Below are positions 20,594-35,800 of a stretch of DNA of 64,000 nt, piece by piece. The notes beneath the pieces are model-generated. The model was not told the DNA's origin and ran no database searches. It was given only the letters and a program-made list of their open reading frames with translations. The translations under genes and the position numbers were made by a program. The stretch lies in the NCBI RefSeq assembly GCF_027409185.1, contig NC_084461.1:190236501-190300500 (forward strand), read 5' to 3'. The stretch is from Cynocephalus volans. Taxonomy: Eukaryota; Chordata; Mammalia; Dermoptera; Cynocephalidae. The first letter of the stretch is position 1. Each line of letters starts with the position of its first letter.

Positions 20594-23500
20594 GTAAGTC
20601 CAGGGCAGGGCGCAGGGCCTTGGGAGCCAGGAGCTTCCATGCCCACAGGAAGGCTGAGTGGCGTAGTGCTAAGCACCTGTTATGTGCCAGACTTTGGGCT
20701 GGACACTGCGTGAGATGATGGGACATGGTGTGGAGGCACAGGCTCTGGAGCCGGCTCTTCCTCTGACAAGTCGTGTGAATCTGGGCAGTCCACTTAACTT
20801 GGCTGTGCCTCAGTCTCTGAATCTGTAAAATGGGGAGAAGCATAATACCCAGTTCAGAGTGTTGTAAGGCTTAAGCATATGATTTTCCTATCACAGGGCC
20901 TGGCACATTCTTAGTGCTCAATAAATTAGCTGTGGTTACTCACTGGTACTGTTTCTATCTTTCCCATATTAGAGAAGAGTAGACTGAGGACAGAGAACCT
21001 TGGTAAATCTACCCAAGATTGCTCTGTGGTTTTTCAACAGCAAGGAGGAGTAGCTCTCATCAGTTAGAAATCTTTGGTGCTATGGGCACAAATCCCAGGA
21101 CGGAGGCTGAAGATTCTGGACTGTTGAGGAGGAAGGGGCACTGGGAAGGTGCCAGGAGCCTAGGATCCAGTGGGGGGTCCTGATCCCCGAACACTACCCC
21201 CTTACCCACTTCTCTGCAGACACAGTGCTGCCCTAGCAGTAAAGAAAGCTGGACACTTGGTGTCCCCTGCCTTAGCCCAGGGGAGGAAACTGAGGTGAGT
21301 TCTGCTATGTAATGGCTGGTGTCAGAGCTGAAAAATAAGCCCAGGTAATCTGCTTGGGAGCATGCATGCTTAACCACGATGCCATCCTGCCTCTCAATAT
21401 TATTAACCTTTTTCCTCACTAGTAAAATATATAAAAAGAAAAGTGTATAGATCTAAGCGCACAGCTTGATAGCTTGCCACAGATGACATACCTGTGTAAC
21501 CTACACCCGGATCAAGAAATGAAACATTCCCAGCCCCCCAAGAGTCCTGGGCCCCTATCCAGTCATTGCCCCCAACCCCAGCAGCCACTCCCCTGACTTC
21601 TAACAGGATTGATTAGTTTTGTTTGCCTTTTAATTTTGTATAAATATAGGGTGACTAATCATCCCAGTTTGCCTGGGATTGAGGTAGGACTTCTCAAGAT
21701 GTGGGATTTTCAGTGCTAAAACTGGGAATGCCCCAGGAAAACTGGGACAAATCAGTCATCCTATATAAATGACACCATGCACATGGTGTGTGCCTTAGTG
21801 TGTTGTTTCTTTGACCCATCATGTCTATAAAATGTATGCTGTTGCATGCAGTTGTCATTTATCACTTTCATTGCTGTGTAGTATTCCATGGTGGGAATGT
21901 ACCACACTTGTCCATTTTATTGTTGATGGCCATGAAAGTTGCCTCTGGTTTTTGACTAGTATTAAAAGTGCTGCTCTGAGCATCCCAATCAGGTTTTTGG
22001 GTGAACAAATGAATGCCTGCTGCTCAATTTTAAGATGATGGTGACATTTTCAGCTCTCACTTGAATTGAGAAATGCTGCTGCCAGCTGAAGTTCCCTGTG
22101 ACCCCAAAAAGTCCAGAATCTCACATCTGCTTCTGTCGTCAACAGGGTGGCTCCTATGGCCGAAGAACAATCTTGAGAGGCAATTCCGATGGTACTCTCG
22201 TCCTCTTCCTCAGTCATTTAGAACAATTCTGTGATCAGAAGAAAAGCCACCATGAAGTCCTCAAGGAAATCAAGCACCATCTGGTGGTACAATTGACCTT
22301 ATGGGGGTTGGAAAACAAGGTCAAGATCCAGATGCTCCGTGGCGGGCTCACCATCGAGGTGTCTGCAACATGGCAAAGCATCTCTTTTGAGGTGCTGCCC
22401 GCCTTCAATGCTCTGGGTGAGCACTCCGGGTGTGAGGGGGAGAAAAGCCAAGGAAAGGGATGCCAGACAGTCATGTGGGTCCTCCAGGCTGGAGGCAGGG
22501 TAGGTACCACTGATGCTTTCCACAATGCGAGACCACAGACCCCCAGGAGAAAAGAGTCTGTCCTACCCTGGGCTTACTCTGTTCTCTGAAACTTCTCCCC
22601 CATCTCCTAATTGACTTTGGAGAAAATGTTCTAGACTCTAGAATCTGAAGCAGAGCTTTTCAGACTGGAATGTGCCCATGAATCACCTGGAACCTTGTCA
22701 AAAAGCAGGTTGTGATTCAGGAGGTCTGAGTCAGGGCTGGTTTTGTATTTCTAACCAGCTCCATGATGATGACGATGCAAGTCCACAGACCACTCTTGAG
22801 GGTTGAGACTAGAGCTGATGTTGGTTAGAAGATGAGGATGGGGTAAACATCTGGGAAAAGTCCAGCTGGGGCAAGCACTTGAAGTCTGCCTCCTACCAGG
22901 TCAACACAAAGGCAACAACCTTCCACAATGTCTGTTTACCAGAGCTTGAGGAGCACCCCAAACCTAACTCCTGTCTCCCCAAGACCTGCCCACCTCCTGC
23001 ATCTCTTGTCTTGGCAAATGTCCCCACAGTCCTGCCTGTCACCTAAACCAGGGATGTACCTCTGACTCCCCATCTCCTCACCCACAGCTCACCACTGAGT
23101 CCTCCTGGTTCTGCTTAACTTGCTCTTGAGTTGGCTTCATTCCTCTCCCTTCCCACTGCTGCTTCCCTAGTCAAGGCCACCATCAGAGCTGGCCCAGATA
23201 TGGCAATGTCCTCCTAATTGTCTCCCTGCCTTCTTTCTTACTCCACACCACAGCTGGAGGCTCTCTTTCCAAGCACAAAAATGATTTTGTCATACACTCT
23301 GCATTAAACCCTCTAACAGCTTCTCATTGCATTTAGGATTAGGAGCAAACTCCTCTGCAGGACAGGACTTTGACGATCTGGTGACTCCTGCTTACTTGCC
23401 TCTCTAGCATGACCACTCACCACCAATTAACTCTATGCTTCAGCCTCTCTGAACCTCACTAGGCTCCTCAAACGCACCATGCTCACTCGACTTGAGACTT

Positions 23501-26500
23501 TGGCCCATGCTGTTCCTTTGCCTGGAACATTTTCCCCCAACCTTTTATTTTTGGATAACTCCAGCTCATCATTTCAGTCCTCTGGCTCTGTATGGCTGAG
23601 TTAGATTTACCTCTTACATGCTGCAATAGCAATGTGTGCTTTCTCAGTCATGAGATTTGTCATTCATATGGAAATAATTTGTTTAGTTTTCTCTTCTCCT
23701 AAACTGTAAGCTCCATGAGGACAGGTACCACGAATGTCTTGTTCTTCTCTGATCTCTAGTATAATGTTCATTATAAATAATAGCTGCTGGATAGATGGAT
23801 GGAAGGGTGGCTGACTGGCTGGCTGAATGAATGGATCATGGATGGATAAATGGATGAAAGGAAAATGGATGGATGAATGAATGTGGATGGATGAATGGAT
23901 GGATGGATGTGGATGGATAAGATTCAGCATAGTTACAGCTTAGTCTCAAGCACAAGTACACATATAGTCACAAACTTAAAGAATGCCAGCGCTGAAATTC
24001 AATTCCTCATTAAACAAGTGGGCAAAGAGAAGGAAAGAAATGTGCCCAGGGCCACACAGCCAGTTACTGACAAAAAATAGAATAAAAGTCCAGGTCTTCT
24101 AAGACCCACGCCAGGGTGTCTTCATAGTTTTAAGGAATTTCTGGGTTAAGAGGGAACTTTAAGAACAATTAATTCAACCATCATCTGATAGAGTGGAGAC
24201 ACACACACCCTAATGATTCACGTTCACAGAAAGGTGGCCTGATTCAGAGAAAAATGCACCTCTTTGAGAAGTAGGCAGCCCTGAGTTCTTATCCCAGCCC
24301 CACTACTTACCCATGTTCACCAACTGTATGATCAGACTAGAAACAACTAGCTTCTAGGGCCATTTGGATGCTAACGGTTGGGAGTGTGTGACTGCCTCAG
24401 ACAAGGGCTGACATCAAGGCGGAGAAACATGCAGGACTCAGGATTCTTATGGAAAATCCTGTGTACTCTCCTCTTGACCAGAGGACTGTGCTTGGGGACC
24501 AGGCCAGAGCGCCCTCTGCTGGGTTCACTCCATCATGCAAGGATGGTGTGAGAACGAGAAATGAACCCTCCCTCACATGTGGTACCCAGAAGTCACCACC
24601 AGATGGTAGTAGAACTGCACATTCCAAACTAAGATCCCTCTTCTGCAAGGAAGCAATAATGGCTGCTTTCTGAGAAAAATAACCTACAGGGAAATTTATA
24701 AATTGCTTTCTTTACTAAATATTAGCCTAACTAACGTGGCTTACTTTTTAAACCAGGTCCAGGCAATCTTCCTGCAACTCTGTGTCTCTTTCCACTGCCG
24801 TGTGCCACCAACACTCTCTCCCCATGGCCTTTGACCCAAAGCAGGAAGTGCCTGTTTACTTGACTTCCTGATGTTTCCTTTTTCTCATCTGTAAATTAGC
24901 AGTAATAATTGTACTCACCTTACAAGAGTTCTGTGAGGGTTGTATGTTTCATCGTCCGTAAAGAACTCAAACTGTGCCTGGCATGGAATAAGCAGTCAAT
25001 AAACGTTAGCTATATTATTGTCCTTACAGAGGATAGGATGCACTTTTCCTCAACCTCCCTGCTTCCACGTGCCCAGAACCACGTCAAGGGAGTCAGTAAA
25101 TATCTGTTGGGGTGTTTGAGAGAAACAAGCTGGTGCTTTCTCGTTCAGCTAGCCAGGATGGAAACCCGCTGATTAAACTGGCTTCCATCCCAGACCTCCA
25201 GGGGCCTACTCCCACTTTGTCTGACTCCTGAAAGTCCCTGAACTCTTGATTCCCTGAAATAGAATACCTCTGGATGGGCTTGATAGCAGTATATACTGTA
25301 TATGACATATGAAAACTTTATTTTCTTCCAGATGAATGCCAATTGCGCCAACACCAACAATTTTTAAAGAAACCACCCTTTCCCTACTAATTTGAAGTAC
25401 CCCCTTTTATTGCACTTCTCATCCCCCTATTTAGTTCTGTGATATTGTCTTAGGGCAACACCATACCATCTTCACTGTGGTCATTTTAGACTACATTTTG
25501 TTATCTTAGTAGGAAAAGCCACCCTTCGTTACCTTTTATGTAAATGCACCCATCCTCCTACAGACTAAGCAATGGACGTGTGCTATCAAACTATAGCTGA
25601 CTTTATCGTTGAACCCCTCTGATCTCTGAGACCAGGTTACATGAATACCAAAATTTCTGTTGCTGTTTCACTTCAGGCTTAAGTGAGAATCCCAGCTCCA
25701 GGATCTACCGAGATCTCCAAAGATCCTTGGATAAGACCAAAGCCAGCCCCGGTGAGTTTTCCGTCTGCTTCACAGAACTCCAGCAGAAGTTTTTTAACAA
25801 CTACCCCAGGAAACTGAAGGATTTGATCCTCTTGGTAAAGTACTGGTATCAACAGGTAATTTTCAAATTATATAGATATTGTTATCATTCATTTCTTTTT
25901 TATTGAGATAATTTACATGCAGCAGAGTGCAACAGCCTTAGTTACATAGGACAACGCATTTTTTTACAGCCTCATTAACAACACCCAAATCAAAATAGGG
26001 AACATTTCCTACACCCCAGAAGGGACCTCAAGCCCACCACCAGTCAATAATCTCCCTAAACAAACCCCTATTGTAAAATCTGTCACCACAGATTAGTTTT
26101 TCTTGTTTTTAAATGATAAAAATGGGATCACGCTGTACATATTTTGTGTCTGTCTCGTTTTCCTCAGCATTATGTCTAAGAGATTCGCTCATGTTGTCAC
26201 AGCAGTTTTTCATTGTTTTATAGTGTTCTATTATATAGTATTCCATAATCTACCACATGCTTATCCATTCTACAGCTGATGGACATTTGGAGCATTTCCA
26301 AATTGGGGTTATTATACATTAGGTTACTATGGATATCCTCCTACATGTCTTTTTTGTGAATTTAAGCATTCATTTTTCTTGGGTAAATATGTAGAGTGGA
26401 ATTGCTAGGTCATAAGGTATATGTATATGTATGTGTGTATACATAGCCACATGGCATATATATGTATGTATATATGTGTACATGTATGGACTATATATGG

Positions 26501-29500
26501 AATATATATATATGCCCCATATAAATATGTGTCACCATATATATATATATATATATATTTATTTATTTATTTATTTATCTTTAGTAAGTACTGCCAATAG
26601 TTTTCCAAAATGGCTGTACCGAATTACACTCCCATCAGCAATATATGAGAGTTTCCATTGCTTCACACCTTGCCAACACTTGCTATTTATTGTCAGTGCA
26701 TTGAATCTCAGGCATTCTGGTGGGGAACAGTGACTTCTTACAGACGTCTGGTTTCTTGATTTCAGACCTCTGGCATGGGAGGAACTGGGTCCCCAAATTA
26801 GCCACTGCCCTTCTCTTCTTCCACAGTGCCAGAAAAAACTGGAGGATTTATCCTCGCTGCCTCCATATGCTCTGGAGCTGCTTACGGTATATGCCTGGGA
26901 ACAGGGGTGTGGAGCAGAAGACTTTGATATGGCTGAAGGCATCAGAACTGTTCTGGAACTGACCAAGCAGCAGCAGCTGCTGTGTGTCTATTGGACAGTC
27001 AACTATGACTTTGAGGAAGAGACTGTCAGGAACGTCCTACTGAACCAGCTCGGATCGGAGAGGTACCCAGCCTCCCCAGATCCTCTCCCTGTACCTGTTC
27101 ATCTGCATGCCAGGCTGTGCCCTTTAGAATGAGGTCTCAGCCTTGCCCTGTCCAGCCAGTGATGCACCAAAAGACTGGCAGCCACGGGGGAGGGGGGAGG
27201 GAAGGAGGGTCTGTCTGAAAGAGGGGGGCCTAGCCATTGCTTTTCACATTCCAAACCATCCCCATGTTTTGTCCCTAAAACAAACACTGGAGAGGAGTTT
27301 CCCTTATAACAGCAAGTTGCTAAAAGAGAAAAAAGGGTTGCAACATTAATGAATTTTATTTATTAGTAAGTAAAGCGGAGAATTCCGGGCCAGAGAGGCT
27401 AGATATCTAAGATGAAGCCCTTCAGTAGCTTAGTGGAACCACCAGCAACCAAAATCCAGCTTATCAGATTCCCATTTGAGGCCTATTTCTCCAAAACTGA
27501 TTTTTTTTACCCATAAGTGGCTCAACTGATTTTTTTAATCTGATGGAATTTATAGGCCTGTAATCTTAGACCCAACGGATCCAACCAATAACGTGGGTCG
27601 CGACAATAAGAAATGCTGGAAACTGCTGCAACAAGAGGCTCAAAGCTGGTTGTGCTCTCCCAGCCTGAACAATGAGTTACCTCGACCATCTTGGGATGTT
27701 CTGGTGAGAGGATTTCCCAAATATAGCTTGTTTCATGCTGCAGGGAGGGTCCTCCTGGCACCCAGACTGTCTTGTCCATGAGTACCATGTATTAGTTTCC
27801 TGTGACTGCTGTAACAAAGTACCACATACTGGGTCACTTATTCTCTTGTTGTTTGAGATGCTAGGAGTCCAAAATCAAGGTGTCGGTAGGGCCACGACCT
27901 CCCTGCGGGCACTAGGGAAGAATCCTTCCATGTCTCCCCCAGCTTCTGGGGGCTGCTGGCAGTCCTTGGCTTGTGGCTGCATCACTCCAGTCTCTGCCTC
28001 TAATGTCTCGCTTGGGGCTTTCTCCCTGTGTGTCCTCACATCGTCTTCTCTCTTTGTGTGTCCGTCTCACTGTCTCTCTTCCTGTCTCTCTCCTCTTCTT
28101 GTAAGAACAATAGTCATACTGGATGAGGGCCCATCCTAATGACCTCATCTTAATTTGATTATATCTGTAAAGACCCTATTCCTAAGTGAGGTCACATTCA
28201 CAGGTACTGTAGGTTGGAACTCCAGCACCTTTTAGGGGAACACAATTCAAATTATAATACGCCACCAGGGGCCTCCCCTTCCCGCTGAAATGACTGTGAA
28301 GTGCAAGAGGGAACAGAGAGAAAGGGGAGTAACCTCAGATGAGAGGTTTCAATCAGTGTCAGACAGAGAGAAATCAGGTGAGCAGGTGGTGACAGGTGAA
28401 ATGGAACAGAACCCAAGAGACGTAGGTGGCAGTCGCACCTGTGGGTGCTGGACAGGCTCTGAGCTCCATTCAGGCAGGTGTGGAGGGCATGAGTGAGAAG
28501 TGGGGCAGAAACAGAAGAACTAATTAAAGGACTGGCTGTGAAACAGTTGCATTGGCTTTCTGCCTCCTGTCCCCAACAAAAGTAAATCTATCAACACGGA
28601 ACTCCCCTGCACTCTCAGCCCTTATTAAAGCTGCGCAATCCAAGAAGTACATTTGCAGATTAGACCACTGAGTCCATTCAGCTTTCCTGGGCATCACAGT
28701 GGGGACAAATGTATCATTTGAGACCACATGGGCCAACCAAATTCTGCATTTCACAGGCGCAGGACTAATTTATATCCAAATTATGGGAGGCAGTCTCTAC
28801 ATTCCATTGGCACAGAAATTTGAGGTCTCACTGAGCAAAAATCTGGGAGGTAAATGAAGATGTAAAGAAGCTGAACAAACTCATGAGGCCCTGGAAGTGA
28901 AGGAGTCTGTGAACAGGGAAATTCCCTAATCAGATCCAGAAGAATGACAGTGCTCTGAGCAGTCACCCCTGGATCCCCCACCCCGTGCCCCCACTTTCAC
29001 TGGACTCCTGGTCTGTGCTCCCTGGCCTCAATTTTCCTGGCTTCCTAAAGACAGCATTTTTCAAAACATTATTTCCCCCAACATTTTATTCTGGAAAGCT
29101 TTCAAACATATAGGAAAGTTGGAAAATTGTTTCAGTGAACTCCTGTGTGCCCTTTACGTAGATGCACAAGTGTGTAACATTTACCACATCTGCTGTTACC
29201 ATTCATGAGTGTGTGTGTACACTTATTACCGTTCTCATTCTCATTATTATTATAGTCACTGTTTATACCGAGCCATTTGAGAGTAGGCTGCCAGACACCT
29301 CTTTACCCCTAAATGCTTTCACAGGGATCTCTGAGAACGAGGACATTCTCTTCAATAACCACCATGCCAGGATCAAATTCAGGAGATGAGGATCCATATA
29401 TTATTATTGTCTAAATACAGTCCATTTTCAGAGTTTAACCATTATCCCAATTTAGGAGCACACATAGCATTTAGTTCTCCTACCTTTCCAAAACCGTCCT

Positions 29501-29773
29501 TTGATACCTGCTTTGGCTGTATTTATCTATTTATTTATTTATTTAAAAGATGACCAGCAACTGGATCATAACCCTTAGCTTGGTGTTGTCAGCACCACAC
29601 TCTCCCGAGTGAGCCACAGGCCGGCCCTTGTTTTTATTTTGCTACTGCATCAACTTCTATTTCCAGAACTATGAGACCATCCCCCTCTCTACAGATATTG
29701 GAGACAATTCAGGCCCAGGATCCACTTCATAAGGAGGTCTAAGCACTGGAGGGCTCCCGAGCACACACGCACA

Positions 29774-29815
<42 letters not shown>

Positions 29816-32800
29816 TGCCATGATATTCTGCCCCGTGGGAGAGGCAATACTGTCAATGAATTTGCCGTGAAGGGGCACTGTCCTCAGCTACTGTGAGGTC
29901 TACTTACAACATCTGGGGACAACCAAGATTGACCTTCAACTTTCCAGCTGAGCACTCCTTCCCCCACCCAGGTGAGCTGGCCCATCTTGTCTGTGCTTAC
30001 CAACAAAAGGACAATGGCATCTGCATAAAACGGGGTATTCATTTCCTCTTACTGCTGTTAAAAAAAAAATTCCCCAAACTTAATGGCTTAAAACAACACA
30101 AATGTACTATTACTGTTCTAGAGGTAAGCAGCCCAAAAATCAGTCTCACTGCACTGAAATTGAGGTGTTGGCAGGCTCTAGGGACGTAGGCATGTCCTTG
30201 TCTTTTTGAGCTTGATTTGAAGCCCCTTCCTGCATCTTCAAAGCTAATAGCCTGGCATCTTTCAATGTCTCTGCTTCCATTGTCACATCTCCTTCTCCAA
30301 CTCTGACTCTCCTGCCTACTTCCTATAAGGATGCTGTGATTACACCAGGCCAACCTGGGAAATGCAGGATAATCTCTCCATCTCCAGATCCATAATCGCG
30401 TCTGCTTCAAGGGGAGCACGGCCCTGCCAACACCTTGATCTAGGACTTTTGGCCTCCAGAACTGTGAGAGGATAAATTTCTGTTGTTTTAAGCCCTCCAG
30501 TTGTAGTAACTTGTTACGGCAGCCCTAGAAGACTGATACAACTGGGTATAGTGTGTTTAACAAAGGCCAATACAACCTTAAAAAAGGAATAAATGTGATC
30601 ATCAGAAATCTACAAAACCTGCAGTGAATGGGAAAATAAGGAAGGAACGGACAAGCAAAAAGGTGCTGGCCATTAGTAGGTGATGTCACACAGGAAGTGG
30701 AAAGTAGAGAGCAATTTGGAGCAGGGGCACTAACAACCTGTCAGGAGAAGGATCCAGATCACTCCTAGCGGGTAAGGAGGGGCATCTGGGAGGGTTATTG
30801 TTTCTGGGGATCTTGGGTACCACCCTAAACTCTCGGGGGTGTACTTAGGATATGTCAGTGCAAGGACCAAAGTGATGGGGAAGTTGCCAACCTGAGGGTT
30901 GGAGAATAGGAGGGAGAGGTGGGCAGAGGGCCCAGAACAGGCAGGGAAGAAAGCCCTGGGGTCAGCTTGCAGGGGCCACTCACATCTGGGGTCTTCTGCC
31001 TTTCCCCAGCCAGCACCTCTCTTCTCAACCCTGGGCCATCGTCTAGATAAATTCATCAAGGACTTTCTCCAGCCTGACAAATGTTTCCTAGAACAGATTA
31101 GTATAGCTGTTGACATGATCTGTACATTCCTTAAAGAAAATTGCTTTCGACATTCGACTACCAAGATCCAGAAGATCATCAAGGTGAGCACTGGCCCTTC
31201 TTTAAGGGTATTTATTACTGGAAGGGAGCTGGTGGTCACTGTAGCTCTCCAGGACTCATCTACCACCAGAAACTTGAGGAAAGGAAGCTGGGGAGCTCAG
31301 GGGACTAGGACACTGGTTTTCCATGGGGACGGTTGACAGACTGCCTGTGTCATAAAACACCCTTTTTGCTAGGGCTGCTGGCCATCCCTGCTGCTTGTGG
31401 GCTTGTAGACACATAACTCGTCTGTCTCTGTCTCCATATCACCTTCTCCTCTTGGGTGTCTTCTCCCCTTCTCTTCGAAGGACACTCATCGTTGGATTTT
31501 GGGCCCACGCTAATCCAGGATGATCTCAGCATGAGATCCTTAAGTTAATTACATGCACAAAAACCCTTTTCCAAATAGGTCACATTTATGGCTCCCAGTG
31601 GACATATCTTTGGGGGCCACTATTTGACCCACTGCAGATTCTAAGCTTGTTGTATACTAAATCAGAAAGTGACCTCTTTCTTGTTTCAGTGACTAGAGCC
31701 CAATTCACCCCGTCCACTGAGCGAGAGATTCAGAGGATTAGATTGTTCTTGTCTGTGGCTCAAAGGCCATGGGCTGACACGCTTCCCTCTGTTTGTTGGT
31801 CACGTGACTAGATAAACATGTGCCCATGATCACAGAAAGGGAGGGAAGAAAATGTGCAAAAACATCTGCAGTGATGTGAACACAGATCTGTGTGCGTCCT
31901 ACACAGAGAGGGTCTGGGAAAGAGCACCACAAGCCCATGAGCAATGAGTAACTGCCTCACTGAGGTTAATCAGAGCGAAAACAAGACTGAATTCGTGATC
32001 GGTGTTAGAATGGTTGAAGCATGCGTTTTCTCTCCTTCTTGAGACACCACTAGCATGATAGTAAATAAAGACGGAAATGTATATGACACATCAAAGAAGA
32101 AAATAGATAACGTAAGAAATTGCTGTCTTCCTGGAGCTGATCACAAGCTGGAAAGTTTTCTCTGCTGAAGTTGGGGGGGAAGATGCCACCTACAGAATAT
32201 GAGGAGGGGGCTGTGGCTGGAGAGGGCCAGTGGAGCCCAGCAAAGGGCTGCATGAAAGAAGTGGGCTGGAACAGGATGAATTGAGGATCTGTAGACAGGA
32301 AAATAAAACACACACACACCCCTCACTTCCCTAACCCAAGTAGCCAGGCATTTACTACCCATGGATGAAATAAACATTTCCCTAAAGAAATTGAATGAAG
32401 GAGGAGGAAGAAAAGGAGGAGGGAGGAAGTGGAGAAGCCTATATGGCAGAGACATAAGTAGCCCACAAAGCCTTAAATATTTACTATCTGGCCCATTACA
32501 GACAGTGTGCTGACCTCTATGCCTCAGTTATGAATAATCACCCAGTGATCCCCAGACTGCAGGAGGAAACTGATGAATCAAGGAACAGATGAGAACTTTC
32601 AATGTAATAATTGCGTACTGTTTGATTTCTTCAAATCACAGGAATTCAAATAAAGCAGATATTCTTTAAGAGAAATCTTTAGGAAATTGACTTGAGAAGC
32701 AGGTAATTTATACCTAGCCCATCAGCTGTTTGAGCCTAAAGGGCATGAGAATAACGGCCTTTGGAAACGTATTGTCTATTAGTTTGTAACATTCTGCTTT

Positions 32801-35800
32801 GGACTCAGCCTTAACTGGACCCTAAGGTGGAACCTGCCCTTGGCAACCTCATTAATGAGCCCAACTGGTGCCAGCCCCTGGGGGCGAGGGACTTGTGGTC
32901 CTAGAAATGCTGTATCTCAACTTTCCTGTCTTCACTAGGGAGGTTCCACCGCCAAAGGCACAGCTCTGAAGAATGGCTCTGACGCCGACCTTGTCGTGTT
33001 CCCCGACTCGCTTAAAAGCTATACCTCCCAAAAAAGTGAGCGCAGCAGAATCATCAAGGAAATCCACAAACAACTGGAAGCCTGTCAGCAGGAAATGCAG
33101 ATGCAGTTTGAAGTGAAATTTGAGATTTCAAAATGGAAGGCTCCCAGGGTGCTGAGGTTCTCTCTGAAATCCAAAATACTCAAAGAAAGTGTGGACTTCG
33201 ATGTGCTACCTGCCTTTAATGCGCTAGGTAAAGTGCCCCAGACCTTTAGCTTCTAAAGAGGGAGATTCTGGATTGTAGAAGGGAAGGTGGGCAGGAGTGG
33301 AGGAAAAACCTCATGACTTAGTAATGGGCTGTGAAAACATATACCACTCATGGGTCCAGGACCCATTAGTAATTATTAATATTTAATAACTTATTTAACA
33401 TTAAATCTAAAATTGAATGATTAAGATTAAGTGTATTTAATATTAGATTAAATGTTAATTTATTTAATAACTTACTTACTTAATAGCTTATTTAATATCA
33501 AATTTAAAATTAAATGGTTAATATTGTTTTTAATATGAAATTAAATGTTAATTTATTTAATATTAAATTTTTATTTAATGCTATTTGCTTATTTAATATT
33601 TATTTATTAATTAAACATTAATGCTGGCAGGTAGCATTAATAATTAATAATGGCAGTAATACCTTACACATATATGCAATTTTATTCTCATTTCTCATTG
33701 AAGTATCCAAGGACCACCAGGAGCCACATCTTATGCCCCCCCCCGATATCATCCACAATATCTATCAAAGAATGGGGTGCACAGGGGTTCCATACACATT
33801 TGTAGATGAGATACCTCACGTACTAGTGAACGAAATTAAAGAACAGAATGTGGGGGGAATTCTGAGGTAAAGAGATGAGAAATCCGGTGTTTACCTTTGA
33901 TCTTAGGCAAAAATCTGCTAGAAATTCAGTTCATAGGTGACAGATACATAATGGTGTATTTTTAAAAGTCAAGGCTATTTCAGGCATTTTCCAAATCAAA
34001 ATCATGAAGACTCTAGTACCTTCCCTCTGAATGGTTCTTAGTGTCTCTCAGAAAGGAACAACAATATAGAATGGGTATCAGCAAATGTGTTTTTTTGTAA
34101 AAGGCAAGACAGCAAATATTTTCAGCTTTGGGAAACATACGGTATCTGTCGCAACTACTCAACTCAGCTGTTGTAGCATAAAAGCAGCCATACATGATAT
34201 GTAAACAAATGGATGTGGCTGTGTTTCAATAAAACTTTATTTACACAGAGGGCTGGATTTAGCCCAGGGGCCATGTTTGCAAAATACAGATCAGCTGCAA
34301 AGTCTTTCTGCAATAATGAAAATGTCCTATATCTGTGTTCTATATCTACTGAGAACTTGAAATGTAGCTTGTACAACTAAGGGCCTAAATTTTAAATTTT
34401 ATCTGAACACAAATAGCCACATCGGCTGGTGGCTGCCATGTTGGACAGTGCAGGTCTAGATAATACTTTAATAATACCACCTTCACTCATGTAGACCATA
34501 TAATTTTTAAAAAATGTCTCATTACTCTGAAGTTGCTCCCTGTATCTTAGACAACAGTGATTCAAATACACTAAGACCATTCAAAGTAAGTTCCTAGAAT
34601 TAAATTATGTTTGTCAAAAATGTTTTAAATCTGTTACTATACATATTAAGGCATAATGTAAATATCTTCCCTGCTAGGTCAACTAAATTCTGGCTGCACA
34701 CCCAGCCCCAGGGTTTATGATGAGCTCATTGGTCTATATAAATCCTCAGACACCCTGGGGGGAGAGTTTTCTACCTGTTTCACGGAGCTGCAGCGCAACT
34801 TCGTTGTTTCCCTGCCAACCAAACTGAAGGATTTAATTCGCCTGGTGAAGCATTGGTACAAACAGGTATGACAGCCCTCGTTCTGGCCACCTGGCTATTA
34901 TTTTTACTTGTAAGTTGTGACCATTAAGCCGACATTTACCAAGTGCCCCATGTGCCCACACTCTCCCATACTGGGGGCTGAGCCACTTTAGGGGAATCTG
35001 CCAACTCCTTAAACCCTGGTTATCTTTGTAGAGTGCCCATCACTAACCCCATTAATTTGGGTCAGGTGTAGAGCACCTCCTATCACCAAAGCTGCTACAC
35101 AAGGTTTATTTTGCCCTTGAGCTGGCTAAAGAATTCTACAGGCATACAAGTTATCTTGCCTACGAAGGGTGGATGGAAGTTGGTATTTATATGCCTACAA
35201 ATTGTCAGTATGGCTTTGCTGCTGCTAGGTGCCCATGAGTGATAGACATGGGTGCTCTCTTAGAAGGCAGGTTGAAGCTATAGGCGGTACTGGGGCTGCC
35301 CTTGCTGTATTGGTTAGCCTCCCCACACTTGTATCAACTGTCTTGCACACAAGGTAGTTTCTGTGTATAGTCAGCCCTCCAATCCGTGGATTCCACATTC
35401 ACGGGTTCCACCAACCACAGATCAAATATACTGTAATCAGGCAGAAAACAATCAAAAATAACAATACAACAATAAAAAATAATACAAAATTTAAAATACA
35501 GTAAAATAACTATATAGCATTTATGTTGTATTAGTGTTACAGGGCACACTGAGCTCCTGGCTAAGGCTCCTCCAAATCGATACCAAACTCACAGGTCTAG
35601 CTGCCTGCCCCCAGACAAAAGCAAACCACTCAAAAGTCAGATGTTGGTGAAAATGGAAGTCAGTTTTTATTCAGGAATACCAGTGACCTGAGGAGAGATG
35701 TTGGGCCAACCCATCTCTCTGGTAAACCTGAAGGAAAATGGCCAGGCTAAAGCATCTCAAAGACTCAGGTTTACTGAGGGGTTTTTAAAGAGGGGGAGGA

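Noticed and set aside
21515..21530. Additional ISRE in OAS2 intron 1 (GAAATGAAAC)
   Set aside because: Only one base separates the two GAAA half-sites instead of two, and it lies in L1-derived sequence.
32939..33227. Recent gene conversion between OAS2 unit II and OAS3 unit III catalytic exons
   Set aside because: The proteins are similar (both have [10 protein letters not shown]) but many silent sites differ (for example ttcgag versus tttgaa), so shared ancestry explains it.
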